Numbered from the stretch's first letter, positions 1-7,465 are shown. The stretch: DNA of 10,037 nucleotides from Hyphomicrobiales bacterium (GCA_021775835.1 JAJFHC010000143.1:1-10037), one strand, 5' to 3'. The notes: generated by a model from the sequence alone, not told the origin. Translations and numbers: made by a program.

Positions 1-1266
1 GCCAGCATCGACGAGATCAGGGCATTGCAATTGCAGCGGCTGAAGAAAACCCTCGCCCATACCTATGACAACGTCGAACACTACCGTGAAAAGTTCGACC
101 GCCACGGTGTCCACCCCGACGATGTGAATTCGCTTGAGGACATTGCCAAACTGCCGTTCACCACCAAGGAAGATCTGCGCCAGACCTATCCCTTCGGCAT
201 GTTTGCCGTGCCGCGCGAAAAGGTGGCCCGTATCCATGCCTCAAGCGGCACGACCGGCAAACCGACTGTCGTAGGGTACACCCGGAACGACATCGACATC
301 TGGGCAAGCGTCGTCGCCCGTTCGATGCGGGCTGCCGGCACAAGGCCGGGCGACATCGTCCACGTGGCCTACGGCTACGGCCTGTTTACCGGTGGGCTCG
401 GTGCCCACTATGGCGCCGAGAAACTCGGTTGCACCGTCATACCCATGTCCGGCGGCCAGACGGCACGGCAAATACAGCTCATTCAGGATTTCTGCCCCCG
501 GGTGATCATGGTGACACCGTCCTACATGCTGAACCTGCTGGATGAAATGAATCGGCAAAACATCGACCCGCAGGACACCACCATAGAGATCGGAATCTAT
601 GGCGCGGAACCCTGGACCCATGACATCCGGGAAGCCATCGAGGCTCGCGCTCACATGCATGCGGTAGACATCTACGGCCTGTCCGAGGTCATCGGTCCCG
701 GCGTTGCCAATGAATGCATCGAGACAAAGGACGGCCTGCATGTCTGGGAAGACCATTTCTACCCGGAAATCGTCGACCCGGAAACCGGTGAGGTTCTCCC
801 GGATGGCGAATTCGGCGAGCTGGTTTTCACCTCGTTGACCAAGGAAGCGCTGCCGATCATCCGCTACCGCACACGCGACCTGACACGCCTCCTGCCCGGC
901 ACCGCCCGGACCATGCGCCGGATGGAAAAGATAACCGGGCGATCAGACGACATGATGATCATTCGCGGCGTCAACGTCTTTCCCACTCAAATCGAGGAAC
1001 TCGTCGTCAAGATAGAAGGGCTTTCACCTCACTATCAGATTGAGCTCTTCAAGAGCGGAAACCTCGATGCGATGCGCGCGCATGTGGAAGTCGATGCCGG
1101 CAGGGCCGGCGCGACACAGGAAGCCCGGGACTCCACCGCACGGACATTTGCAAAGGCGGTGAAGGACATGATCGGCATTTCAATCGACGTGACGGTTCAC
1201 GAACCGGGCGGCGTGCCTCGCTCCGAGGGCAAGGCCCAGCGGGTCGTCGACAAACGGCAGGGTTGA
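1..1266 (+). CDS. paaK: Phenylacetate-CoA ligase (5' end outside window)
   Basis: Activates phenylacetate to phenylacetyl-CoA with ATP and CoA, the entry step of the aerobic hybrid phenylacetate (paa) pathway; a cytosolic enzyme of the adenylate-forming family. The frame is open from base 1, and residues from there align with about residue 14 of E. coli PaaK as I remember it, so roughly a dozen N-terminal codons are missing. The in-frame TTG at 25 is an ordinary Leu codon and not the start. The phosphate-binding loop HASSGTTGKPTVVGYT begins at base 235, followed by YGYGLFTGGLGAHYG, the adenine-site IYGLSE, the RYRTRDL hinge region, and a C-terminal RSEGKAQR holding the expected catalytic Lys. 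The 421 residues seen fit a family length near 435. paaX follows after 18 bases in the same direction. Identification is firm from full-length similarity. Confidence 0.96.
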   Translation, partial: ASIDEIRALQLQRLKKTLAHTYDNVEHYREKFDRHGVHPDDVNSLEDIAKLPFTTKEDLRQTYPFGMFAVPREKVARIHASSGTTGKPTVVGYTRNDIDIWASVVARSMRAAGTRPGDIVHVAYGYGLFTGGLGAHYGAEKLGCTVIPMSGGQTARQIQLIQDFCPRVIMVTPSYMLNLLDEMNRQNIDPQDTTIEIGIYGAEPWTHDIREAIEARAHMHAVDIYGLSEVIGPGVANECIETKDGLHVWEDHFYPEIVDPETGEVLPDGEFGELVFTSLTKEALPIIRYRTRDLTRLLPGTARTMRRMEKITGRSDDMMIIRGVNVFPTQIEELVVKIEGLSPHYQIELFKSGNLDAMRAHVEVDAGRAGATQEARDSTARTFAKAVKDMIGISIDVTVHEPGGVPRSEGKAQRVVDKRQG

Positions 1267-1284
1267 TCGTCCAGGATCGCACCC

Positions 1285-2223
1285 ATGACAACGACCACAG
1301 CGAAATCCGTCCAACACCCAGAAATTGTCAAACTTCTGAAGACGCTGGATCTGCGCGCCAACTCGCTGATCATTACCATATTCGGGGACACGGTTCTTCC
1401 ACACGGCGGCGTCCTGTCGCTCGGTAGCCTGATCGACGTGGCACAGGAGTTCGGCATCGGCGAGCGTCTCGTGCGCACCGGCGTCTACAGGCTATCCCAG
1501 GAAGGCTGGTTGTCCTCCACAGCACGGGGGCGCCGATCGTTTTATGCCATCACCGACTGGGGCCGTGCCAAGTTTGAAGAGGCCCAGAGCAGGATTTATT
1601 CCCTGGGGTCACCGGGCTGGGACAACCAGTGGCAGCTCATAAAGATTCTGCCGCAAATGTCACAGGCCGATCGTCAGGTTCTGCGCCGTGAATTGACGTG
1701 GCTTGGCTTTGGACAGATCAGCCCCACGTTTCTGGTTCATCCCAGCACCGACAGCGTCGCGGTCAAACGCACGGTCACGGAACTCCAGCTCGAAAATCAG
1801 GTGTTCGCGTTCCGCGCCGCGATGGAAGACTTCATCGACAGTGCAACTGTGCAGACAGCGATAGCTCAGGCCTGGCCGCTTGAAGAGCTGGAGTCCGACT
1901 ACCGCAGATTCACGACGCAATTCGACGGCATCGAAACCGGCGACGCAATCAAGGAGATGTCTCCGCGCGATTGCTTTGTTCTGCGTACGCTTCTGATCCA
2001 CGACTATCGCCGGATTCTTCTGAAAGACCCCCAACTTCCCGATGCCCTGCTCGACACAGACTGGCAGGGCAGGATCGCCCGCAAGAAGTGTTCCGGCATC
2101 TATCACCGGATTGTCCGAAGGGCGGAAGACTACGTCGCTCTGAATCTGGAATCGATGGCAACGCCTTTTGTTGCTGCAGACGATCTTTTCTGGCAACGGT
2201 TCGGTGGACTGCCAAGAACCTGA
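1285..2223 (+). CDS. paaX: PaaX-family phenylacetate regulon repressor
   Basis: A transcriptional repressor that in E. coli holds paa promoters off until phenylacetyl-CoA, the product of PaaK, releases it. The 312 residues match the family length (about 316 in E. coli). The N-terminal winged helix-turn-helix lies at about residues 25-95: LGSLIDVAQEFGIGERLVRT and the adjoining VYRLSQEGWL form the helices, and GRRSFYAIT at 82-90 the wing. A middle PaaX domain begins near residue 110 (GWDNQWQL), and the C-terminal part contains RTLLIHDYRRILLKDPQLP and ends in the typical FxQRFGGL. The ATG at 1285 has AGGA about 8 bases upstream. The gene lies directly behind paaK, an arrangement that fits autoregulation of the cluster. 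I see no convincing operator palindrome in the 18-base gap, so the control site is probably upstream of the window. Confidence 0.95.
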   Translation: MTTTTAKSVQHPEIVKLLKTLDLRANSLIITIFGDTVLPHGGVLSLGSLIDVAQEFGIGERLVRTGVYRLSQEGWLSSTARGRRSFYAITDWGRAKFEEAQSRIYSLGSPGWDNQWQLIKILPQMSQADRQVLRRELTWLGFGQISPTFLVHPSTDSVAVKRTVTELQLENQVFAFRAAMEDFIDSATVQTAIAQAWPLEELESDYRRFTTQFDGIETGDAIKEMSPRDCFVLRTLLIHDYRRILLKDPQLPDALLDTDWQGRIARKKCSGIYHRIVRRAEDYVALNLESMATPFVAADDLFWQRFGGLPRT

Positions 2224-2280
2224 TCGGCCTGCATCGCCTCACTGCCGCCATACGCATCGACAGCACCGGAGACCTGATCC

Positions 2281-2943
2281 ATGAGCTACACCCAGGATGC
2301 CTGGAAAGAAATCGCGCCACTGTTCGAAGCCATGGTAGCGCAGCCCTTCAACCAGGAACTTGCGTCCGGCGCGCTGTCGCATGACCGCTTCTGCTACTAC
2401 ATGATCCAGGACGCGCACTACCTTGGCATGTTCTCAAAGGCCCTCGCCGTGGCCTCGGCCAAGGCGCCAGACGCTGGAGGTCAAGTGATCCTGTCTCATG
2501 CCGCCCATGACGCCATTGTCGTCGAACGTGCACTGCATGAGGAATTCTTCGGACATTTCGGACTGGTCAGCGACCAGGTCGCTGGAACGCCACTATCGCC
2601 CACCTGCCTGGCCTATGGACATTTCCTCGTCTCCACCGCCCACAGCACCAGCTACACGGTGGCACTGGGCGCGCTCCTCCCCTGCTTCCAGATCTACTGG
2701 GAGGTTGGCAAGCGCTTGTTCGACATAGCCGCAGCCGACAATCCCTACCAGAAGTGGATCGACACCTATGTGGACGATGAGTACTCAAGCGTCGTCAAGA
2801 ACGTCATCGTCCTGACCGACGAGGCCCATGGCGCCGCCTCCGAGCAAGAACGCACCGCCATGCACGAAGCCTACCTTCATGCCACCAGGCTCGAATGGAT
2901 GTTCTGGGACGCCGCCTACCGTATGGAAGACTGGCCGGTGTGA
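2281..2943 (+). CDS. tenA: TenA thiaminase II / aminopyrimidine aminohydrolase
   Basis: TenA hydrolyses 4-amino-5-aminomethyl-2-methylpyrimidine, a thiamin breakdown product, to HMP, and can also cleave thiamin; it acts in the cytosol in thiamin salvage. The 220-residue length is typical. Key residues known from B. subtilis TenA fall at the same numbers here: Asp44 and Tyr47 (QDAHYL), Tyr112, the nucleophile Cys135 (LLPCFQIYW), Tyr139, Tyr163 and Glu205 (RLEWMFWD). It therefore belongs to the Cys-containing TenA_C type and should be active. The ATG at 2281 has GGAG 9 bases upstream. It starts 57 bases after paaX in the same direction, without a THI box or obvious promoter between, so co-transcription with paaX is plausible. 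Functionally it belongs with the convergent thi operon across the 3.0-3.5 kb spacer. Confidence 0.94.
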   Translation: MSYTQDAWKEIAPLFEAMVAQPFNQELASGALSHDRFCYYMIQDAHYLGMFSKALAVASAKAPDAGGQVILSHAAHDAIVVERALHEEFFGHFGLVSDQVAGTPLSPTCLAYGHFLVSTAHSTSYTVALGALLPCFQIYWEVGKRLFDIAAADNPYQKWIDTYVDDEYSSVVKNVIVLTDEAHGAASEQERTAMHEAYLHATRLEWMFWDAAYRMEDWPV

Positions 2944-2967
2944 CGGTATTCCGCATTTACCCCACGC

Positions 2968-2996
2968 CGTCATTGCGGTGAAAACCGCAATCCAGG
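2968..2996 (+). repeat. REP-like palindrome, left copy flanking GIY-YIG gene
   Basis: A perfect 8-bp stem (ATTGCGGT at 2972-2979, ACCGCAAT at 2984-2991) encloses a GAAA loop. It is preceded by CGTC and followed by CCAGG. It has the layout of dispersed palindromic repeats that I recall from alphaproteobacterial intergenic regions (a CGTCATT start, GAAA loop and AATCCAGG end). Just beyond it, GAGC (2996-2999) and GCTC (3025-3028) could form a second, imperfect stem. No T-run follows, so it is not a canonical terminator, though it may protect the 3' end of the tenA message. Confidence 0.7.
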
Positions 2997-3094
2997 AGCG
3001 CCAACCGCAAGACCAAACTGCGTTGCTCAGAACGACAGATGTCAGGTGACGAAACCGTACCAAACGCACAGATCAACTCGAAAATGCGTTCGAA

Positions 3095-3385
3095 ATGAAA
3101 CGGTCTCCATTTGTCTACATTCTCGCCAGCAGGCGTAACGGCACACTCTATGTCGGTGTTACGAGTGATCTGCCAAAACGGGTTTGGCAACATAAGGTTG
3201 GATGCTCTTCAAGTTTTACGAGCAAGTACGGCATCCGCATTCTCGTCTACTGTGAAGGTCACTCATCAGTCGAGAATGCTATTATCCGGGAGAAACAGAT
3301 AAAGAAGTGGCGGCGATGCTGGAAAATGGCTCTGATTGAGAAACAGAATCCTCAATGGAAGGACCTCTATACAGACATTTTTTAG
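3095..3385 (+). CDS. Standalone GIY-YIG nuclease-family protein
   Basis: A small single-domain protein (96 residues) of the GIY-YIG superfamily, of the short group often annotated as UPF0213 or YhbQ-like. The GIY element is VYI (residues 7-9) and the YIG element YVG (19-21). Arg29 in LPKRVWQHK and Glu66 in REKQIKKW sit where the catalytic Arg and metal-binding Glu of the family are expected, and the C-terminal NPQWKDLY is typical of this group. The domain looks intact and full length. Its cellular role is unknown; DNA cleavage is inferred from the family only. The ATG at 3095 has no clear Shine-Dalgarno sequence. GC content is about 46% by hand count, well below the neighbours, suggesting recent acquisition. 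It lies between the 3' ends of convergent tenA and thiY and is flanked by inverted palindromic repeats. Confidence 0.9.
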   Translation: MKRSPFVYILASRRNGTLYVGVTSDLPKRVWQHKVGCSSSFTSKYGIRILVYCEGHSSVENAIIREKQIKKWRRCWKMALIEKQNPQWKDLYTDIF

Positions 3386-3441
3386 TCGCTTCACCGCCAC
3401 AGCAATTCTTGTATCCCCATAGCAAACTCTCGCGATACTGC

Positions 3442-3470
3442 CCTGGGCGCCGGCTTTCGCCGGCGGCACG
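3442..3470 (-). repeat. REP-like palindrome, right copy in inverted orientation
   Basis: Read on the - strand, this 29-base unit begins CGT, has a 7-bp stem (CGCCGGC at 3459-3465, GCCGGCG at 3448-3454) around a GAAA loop, and ends CCAGG. It is thus the same length and layout as the copy at 2968-2996 but inverted. By hand alignment 18 of 29 positions agree, and most differences are in the stems, which remain paired. A second stem can form beyond it between GTATC (3411-3415) and GATAC (3434-3438). Lying just past thiY, it could also stabilise or end the thi transcript, but there is no T-tract. Confidence 0.65.
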
Positions 3471-3491
3471 GAACAGTGGAATTGTCCCCTG

Positions 3492-4445
3492 TCACTTCCC
3501 CACCGAAACTTCAAGCGCATAACTGTCCAGCGCCGGTATCGACTTGATCAGTCCCTGCTCCATCAGGAACTTCGCGAAGCGCTCGTAACGACCCTTGTCC
3601 AGGGCTGCCGGGCGCAGGGCAAAACGGGCGACCGTATCGCGCCAGGCGCGCTTGTTCAGTTCGTCATCGAGGTCCTTGCCGGCCTTCGAGAATATTGTCC
3701 AGGCTTCCGTCGGGTGATTGATGATGAATTGCGTCGCCTGCTCGATGGCGCGCAGGAACGGTGGGATCGTGGCGCTGTCGACCGCATCTTTGTTCGCCAC
3801 GAAAATCAGCTCGTCATAGGACGGCACACCTTCCTCCTCCAGGTAGAACGCCCGGCCCGGCCGGTTGACGATGTCCATCTGGTTCAGCTCAAAGTTGCGG
3901 AATGCACCGATAACCGCATCCACCTGACCACTGATCAGGGAGGGCGACAGTGAAAAGTTCACATTCACCAGTTCCACATCCGCCGTCGTCAAGCCGTGTT
4001 GCACGAGCATGCCGCCAAGGAGGGCTTCTTCGAATCCGCCGACGGAATAACCAACCTTCTTGCCCTTGAGATCGGCTATCGACTTGATCGGGCTGTCTTT
4101 GAGAACCACCAGGGAATTGAGCGGTGTCGCAACCAGGGTACCGACACGCACGAGGGGCAGGCCGGCCTCTACCTGCAGGTGGAGTTGCGGCTGGTAGGAT
4201 ACGGCAATATCGGCTTTGCCGGCGGCCACCAGCTTGGGCGGATCGTTGGGGTCCGCCGGCGCGATCAGTTCGACGTCAAGGCCTTCCTGTTTGAAGAAAC
4301 CCTTGTCGCGGGCAATGATAAGCGGCCCGTGATCGGGGTTCACAAACCAGTCCAGAAGGACGGTCATCTTGTCCAGCGCGTGCGCCGGTGCCAACGACAT
4401 CAAGACAACGAAGGTGGCGGCAATCAGACTGTTCAGGGGTTTCAT
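3492..4445 (-). CDS. thiY: ABC transporter pyrimidine-binding protein (ThiY-like, NMT1/THI5 family)
   Basis: Periplasmic substrate-binding subunit of a ThiXYZ importer. In characterised systems ThiY binds N-formyl-4-amino-5-aminomethyl-2-methylpyrimidine, a thiamin degradation product. The 317-residue precursor has a signal peptide (KPLNS, hydrophobic core, cleavage probably after AHA at residue 23). The mature protein begins with the THI5/NMT1-type block LDWFVNPDHGPLIIARDKGF (31-50) and continues with KLVAAGKADIAVSYQPQ (71-87); the DWF block helps form the pyrimidine pocket in the family. The ATG at 4445 follows an AGGA about 8 bases upstream and lies 23 bases after the thiX stop, so it is the last gene of the thi operon. 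The riboswitch at the head of the operon supports a thiamin-related ligand. Which pyrimidine is bound cannot be read from sequence. Confidence 0.9.
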   Translation of the reverse strand: MKPLNSLIAATFVVLMSLAPAHALDKMTVLLDWFVNPDHGPLIIARDKGFFKQEGLDVELIAPADPNDPPKLVAAGKADIAVSYQPQLHLQVEAGLPLVRVGTLVATPLNSLVVLKDSPIKSIADLKGKKVGYSVGGFEEALLGGMLVQHGLTTADVELVNVNFSLSPSLISGQVDAVIGAFRNFELNQMDIVNRPGRAFYLEEEGVPSYDELIFVANKDAVDSATIPPFLRAIEQATQFIINHPTEAWTIFSKAGKDLDDELNKRAWRDTVARFALRPAALDKGRYERFAKFLMEQGLIKSIPALDSYALEVSVGK

Positions 4446-4468
4446 GGATCGTTTCCTGTATGAGAAAA

Positions 4469-5224
4469 TTAGAACGCAGCATGACTTTCAGGGGACCACC
4501 GCACGAGACGGCGCAGCCCATGATCGATTGTGAAATAAAGTGCAAGGGCCATCGCTCCCAGCACCAGCAAGGCGGCAAACATGACGTCGATCTGCATGCG
4601 CCCGTTGGCGTGCAGCATCATGTAACCGAGGCCACGGCTGGAGCCCACCCATTCACCCACCACCGCACCAATCGGGGCAACTGACGCGGCAATGCGAACA
4701 CCCGATGCGAATGCCGGCATGGCGGCGGGAACCTTGATGTGGCGCAGGATGGCAGATGTCGATGCATCCATCGTGCGGGCGAGATCGATCCATACCGGAT
4801 CGGTGCGCCTCAGACCGTCATAGAAAGCCGCGGTCACCGGGAAGTAGATGATCAGCACCGCCATCGCGACCTTCGAGGCCATGCCATAACCGAGCCACAA
4901 GGTCAGAAGGGGCGCCAGGGCAAACACCGGCAATGCCTGGCTGACCACCAGAAGCGGCAGCATCCACCGCCGTGCGGACCCGAAGGTCACCAGGACCAGT
5001 CCGCTCAAGACGCCCAGTGCAACACCGATCGCCAGACCTGCCAGAATCTCAATGGCTGTCACCACGGCATTCGCCGCAAGCGTGTCATAGCGGTCAACCA
5101 GGGCCAGGAAGACCCGGCCAGGCCCGGGCAGAATAAAATGAGGGACACCGGTCACCGCAACCAGGCCCTGCCATAGGGCGAGGATCCCGGCCGTGCTGAC
5201 GAGTGCCCGTCCCCACGCGTTCAT
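4469..5224 (-). CDS. thiX: ABC transporter permease (ThiX-like)
   Basis: Inner-membrane permease of the pyrimidine importer, family BPD_transp_1. The 251 residues contain about six hydrophobic segments (near residues 7-25, 55-80, 88-110, 117-135, 172-195 and 213-233). The cytoplasmic coupling loop that contacts the ATPase is seen at about 148-170 (LARTMDASTSAILRHIKVP, then AAMP), corresponding to the EAA motif. Residues 29-39 (HFILPGPGRVF) match the N-terminal PxP pattern usual in the nitrate/taurine/ThiX group. The ATG at 5224 overlaps the thiZ stop as ATGA (5221-5224), which indicates translational coupling. Family similarity alone would not separate it from taurine or nitrate permeases; the assignment rests on its place between thiZ and thiY in a TPP-riboswitch operon. 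Confidence 0.88.
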   Translation of the reverse strand: MNAWGRALVSTAGILALWQGLVAVTGVPHFILPGPGRVFLALVDRYDTLAANAVVTAIEILAGLAIGVALGVLSGLVLVTFGSARRWMLPLLVVSQALPVFALAPLLTLWLGYGMASKVAMAVLIIYFPVTAAFYDGLRRTDPVWIDLARTMDASTSAILRHIKVPAAMPAFASGVRIAASVAPIGAVVGEWVGSSRGLGYMMLHANGRMQIDVMFAALLVLGAMALALYFTIDHGLRRLVRWSPESHAAF

Positions 5225-5985
5225 TGCAGTTCCGCCTTTTCAAAGGACTCCGCGGCCCGAGTCAGGCGCTCGAGCAGGTCGGCCTGCAACTCCAAAACCC
5301 CAGCATCCGTGCCGCGCCGTGGCGTCGGCCCATCGGGTTTCATCGGCTCATCCAGCGTGGCGGGGAGTTCGTGGAGAACATAGATCTTGTGTCCCAGGCG
5401 CAGTGCCTCCATCGGACTGTGGGTGACAAGCAGCACGGTGCGGTCGCTAAGCAGGTCGGCTACAAGGTCCTGCAGCCTGTGGCGCGTGATCGCATCGAGT
5501 GCTGAGAACGGCTCATCCATCAGCACCACCGGACGGTCCTCCATCAAGGTCCGCGCCAGCGCCACACGCTGGCGCATACCGCCCGAGAGCGTCGACGGCA
5601 GATCATTGGCCACCCGTTCAAGCCCAACACGCCGCAGGTACGACATGCCCTGTTGCGCTCGCGCGCCGCCACTTGTCCGGCCTTGCCGCAACCTGAAGCC
5701 AATAGTCACGTTGTCGATCACCGAAAGCCAGGGCAGCAGGCCGTCATTCTGGGCCATGAAGGAAAGTCGTCCAGCAACCGGCTGTCCGTCTTCGTCTGCA
5801 ATCGTGGCACCGTCGAGCAATCCCGCCACGAGGCGCAACAGGGTCGACTTGCCACAACCCGACGGCCCCAGCAGACACGTCCAGGCCCCCGCACCAACCG
5901 GCAGGGTGAAATTGTCGAACAGAGTGCGGCCCTCATAGTCAAAATGGGGGACGTGAACTGTCAATGCCGGGGCGTGTTGAGTCAT
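5221..5985 (-). CDS. thiZ: ABC transporter ATPase (ThiZ-like)
   Basis: Nucleotide-binding subunit that powers the pyrimidine importer on the cytoplasmic side. With the start chosen here it has 254 residues: Walker A GPSGCGKST at 40-48, Q-loop Gln79 (FMAQNDGLLPW), ABC signature LSGGMRQR at 133-140, Walker B VVLMDEP at 153-159, D-loop SALD at 161-164 and switch His189. All catalytic elements are present. A longer reading from the ATG at 6015 is possible, but the ATG at 5985 is preferred. It makes the same 4-base ATGA overlap with the thiD stop (5982-5985) as the other gene junctions, has GGAG close upstream, and removes an atypical N-terminal extension. Sequence alone fits nitrate/sulfonate/taurine ATPases too; the operon context assigns it to thiamin precursor uptake. 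Confidence 0.88.
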   Translation of the reverse strand: MTQHAPALTVHVPHFDYEGRTLFDNFTLPVGAGAWTCLLGPSGCGKSTLLRLVAGLLDGATIADEDGQPVAGRLSFMAQNDGLLPWLSVIDNVTIGFRLRQGRTSGGARAQQGMSYLRRVGLERVANDLPSTLSGGMRQRVALARTLMEDRPVVLMDEPFSALDAITRHRLQDLVADLLSDRTVLLVTHSPMEALRLGHKIYVLHELPATLDEPMKPDGPTPRRGTDAGVLELQADLLERLTRAAESFEKAELQ

Positions 5986-6809
5986 TGGCTCCGGGAAGTG
6001 TCGACGCCAGGCCACAGGGCGTGGAAGTGATGGACAGGGCCGTGACCGCGCCCAACGCTTAAGGTATCAGAGGCAGCAATCGCCTCCGTGATGTATGACT
6101 TGGCGGCCTTCACAGCCTCCCCCAGGTCAAGACCACGGGCAAGACCCGCTGCAATCGCCGACGATAGCGTGCAACCCGTCCCGTGAGTGTTCCTGGTTTC
6201 AACCCGAACTGCGTCAAGCATCTCATAGGCATGCCCGTCGACAAAGACATCCGGACTGTTCGGACCGGCGAGATGTCCACCTTTCAGCAGCACGGCACGG
6301 GGGCCCAAGGCCATCAGCCGTTCGGCACAGGGCCGCAGATCCTCTATTCCGGTCACTTCTGCCTCGCCAAGCAGGGTAGCGGCTTCAGGCAGGTTCGGCG
6401 TGATGATCGTGGCAAGTGGCAGAAGGTGTGCCTTCAGACTTTCAACGGCATCTTCCTGCAGAAGCGCGTCACCGCTTTTGGCCACCATCACCGGGTCGAG
6501 CACCACGAATTCCGGTTTGTGGACGCGCAGGCCCTCGGCGACCGCCATGATGGTTTCGGGCCGGCTGAGCATGCCGATCTTGACGGCGTTTACGGCGATG
6601 TCAGAGAACACGGCATCCATCTGGGCCCGAACGAATTCCGGTGGCACATCGAACACACCGGTGACCGCACGGGTGTTCTGGGCAGTCAGAGCGGTTATCA
6701 CCGAACAGCCGTAGGCACCAAGAGCCGAAAAAGTCTTGAGATCGGCCTGGATGCCGGCACCACCGCCGGAGTCGGACCCCGCAATCGTCAGGGCAACCGC
6801 CGTGGTCAT
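5982..6809 (-). CDS. thiD: HMP / HMP-phosphate kinase
   Basis: Cytosolic ribokinase-fold enzyme that phosphorylates 4-amino-5-hydroxymethyl-2-methylpyrimidine (HMP) to HMP-P and then HMP-PP, the pyrimidine substrate of ThiE. The 275 residues show the family pattern throughout: [17 protein letters not shown] at 10-26, TAQNT with Gln44 in the pyrimidine pocket, [12 protein letters not shown] at 103-114, TPNLPEA at 137-143, and the anion-hole segment [16 protein letters not shown] at 207-222 with Cys213 as in E. coli ThiD. It ends with GHGPVHHF near 255-262. The ATG at 6809 overlaps the thiE stop as ATGA. It is a single-function ThiD, not fused to ThiE or a ThiN domain. Identification is secure. 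Confidence 0.97.
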   Translation of the reverse strand: MTTAVALTIAGSDSGGGAGIQADLKTFSALGAYGCSVITALTAQNTRAVTGVFDVPPEFVRAQMDAVFSDIAVNAVKIGMLSRPETIMAVAEGLRVHKPEFVVLDPVMVAKSGDALLQEDAVESLKAHLLPLATIITPNLPEAATLLGEAEVTGIEDLRPCAERLMALGPRAVLLKGGHLAGPNSPDVFVDGHAYEMLDAVRVETRNTHGTGCTLSSAIAAGLARGLDLGEAVKAAKSYITEAIAASDTLSVGRGHGPVHHFHALWPGVDTSRSQ

Positions 6810-7465
6810 GACAGGTCCTCGCCAAGGGCCTTGCGTACTGCGGATGTCAACTGCCGTGCAGCGGCGGTAACATCGGCCCTCATGAACAAGTCGGAAATCA
6901 CGGCGACACCGTCCGCGCCGGCCTCGATCACGGACGCGGCGTTCTGTGCCGTTATCCCCGCAATCCCGACCACCGGGCGCCCGGCGGCATGACGGCCCAG
7001 CACACGACGGATCACATCGAGCCCATCGACTCCAATCGGCGGATTGGGATTATTCTTGCTGGCAGTGGCAAAAACCCCGCCGACACCGAAATAGTCGGCA
7101 AGACCGACGTTGTCTGCCTGGGCTTCTTCATGGGAATGAATTGTCAGGCCCAGGATCGCATCATCGCCAAGCAGCCTCCGGGCATCTTCCGGCGCCATGT
7201 CGTCATTGCCCACGTGCACACCGTCAGCCCCCGAGGCCATGGCAACATCGACCCGGTCATTGATCAGGAGCGGTAGGCCGCGCGGCCTGATGACGGCCAG
7301 GACTGCCCGTGCCTGTGTGACCATTTCCCGCGTCGATCCGGTCTTGTTGCGCAGTTGAAAAATGGTCACGCCGCCGTCTGCCGCCTCTCCGGCGAGTCGG
7401 TCCAGGGGCCGGCCCTGGCAGCGCGACGGGTCAAGAATTCCGTAGACTGCATAGTCAGTCTTCAT
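6806..7465 (-). CDS. thiE: Thiamin-phosphate synthase
   Basis: Joins HMP-PP and thiazole phosphate to give thiamin phosphate with release of pyrophosphate; a cytosolic TIM-barrel enzyme. In the 219-residue form, family motifs occur in order: FQLRNK (36-41, pyrophosphate/pyrimidine site), [10 protein letters not shown] (66-75), GVHVGNDD (82-89), [10 protein letters not shown] (106-115), [13 protein letters not shown] (127-139) and VGIAGIT (166-172), ending with GADGVAVIS (183-191). Two positions differ from the pattern I know best: the usual Gln of GVHxGQ is Asn87, and the usual GPVF is GGVF. The ATG at 7465 is chosen because GAGGAG (7472-7477) sits exactly 6 bases upstream; the ATG at 7471 abuts that site, and the ATG at 7519 would add a non-homologous extension. 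First gene of the riboswitch-led operon. Confidence 0.94.
   Translation of the reverse strand: MKTDYAVYGILDPSRCQGRPLDRLAGEAADGGVTIFQLRNKTGSTREMVTQARAVLAVIRPRGLPLLINDRVDVAMASGADGVHVGNDDMAPEDARRLLGDDAILGLTIHSHEEAQADNVGLADYFGVGGVFATASKNNPNPPIGVDGLDVIRRVLGRHAAGRPVVGIAGITAQNAASVIEAGADGVAVISDLFMRADVTAAARQLTSAVRKALGEDLS

Noticed and set aside
25..27. TTG as the start codon of paaK
   Set aside because: The frame is open upstream and the eight residues encoded before it still align with E. coli PaaK, so the true start lies outside the window.
241..756. Open frame of 171 codons on the - strand opposite paaK
   Set aside because: It is antisense to highly conserved PaaK motifs and its translation resembles no protein family.
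3442..3470. Intrinsic terminator for the thi operon
   Set aside because: The hairpin is strong, but no U-run follows on the - strand, and its sequence fits the repeat seen at 2968-2996 better.
2941..3500. Insertion sequence or CRISPR array in the spacer
   Set aside because: There are only two palindromic units, in inverted orientation, with no regular spacers, no transposase and no visible target-site duplication.
5986..6015. ATG at 6015 as the thiZ start
   Set aside because: It would overlap thiD by 34 bases, has no ribosome site and adds ten residues not expected in the family; the ATG at 5985 makes the ATGA overlap seen at the other junctions.
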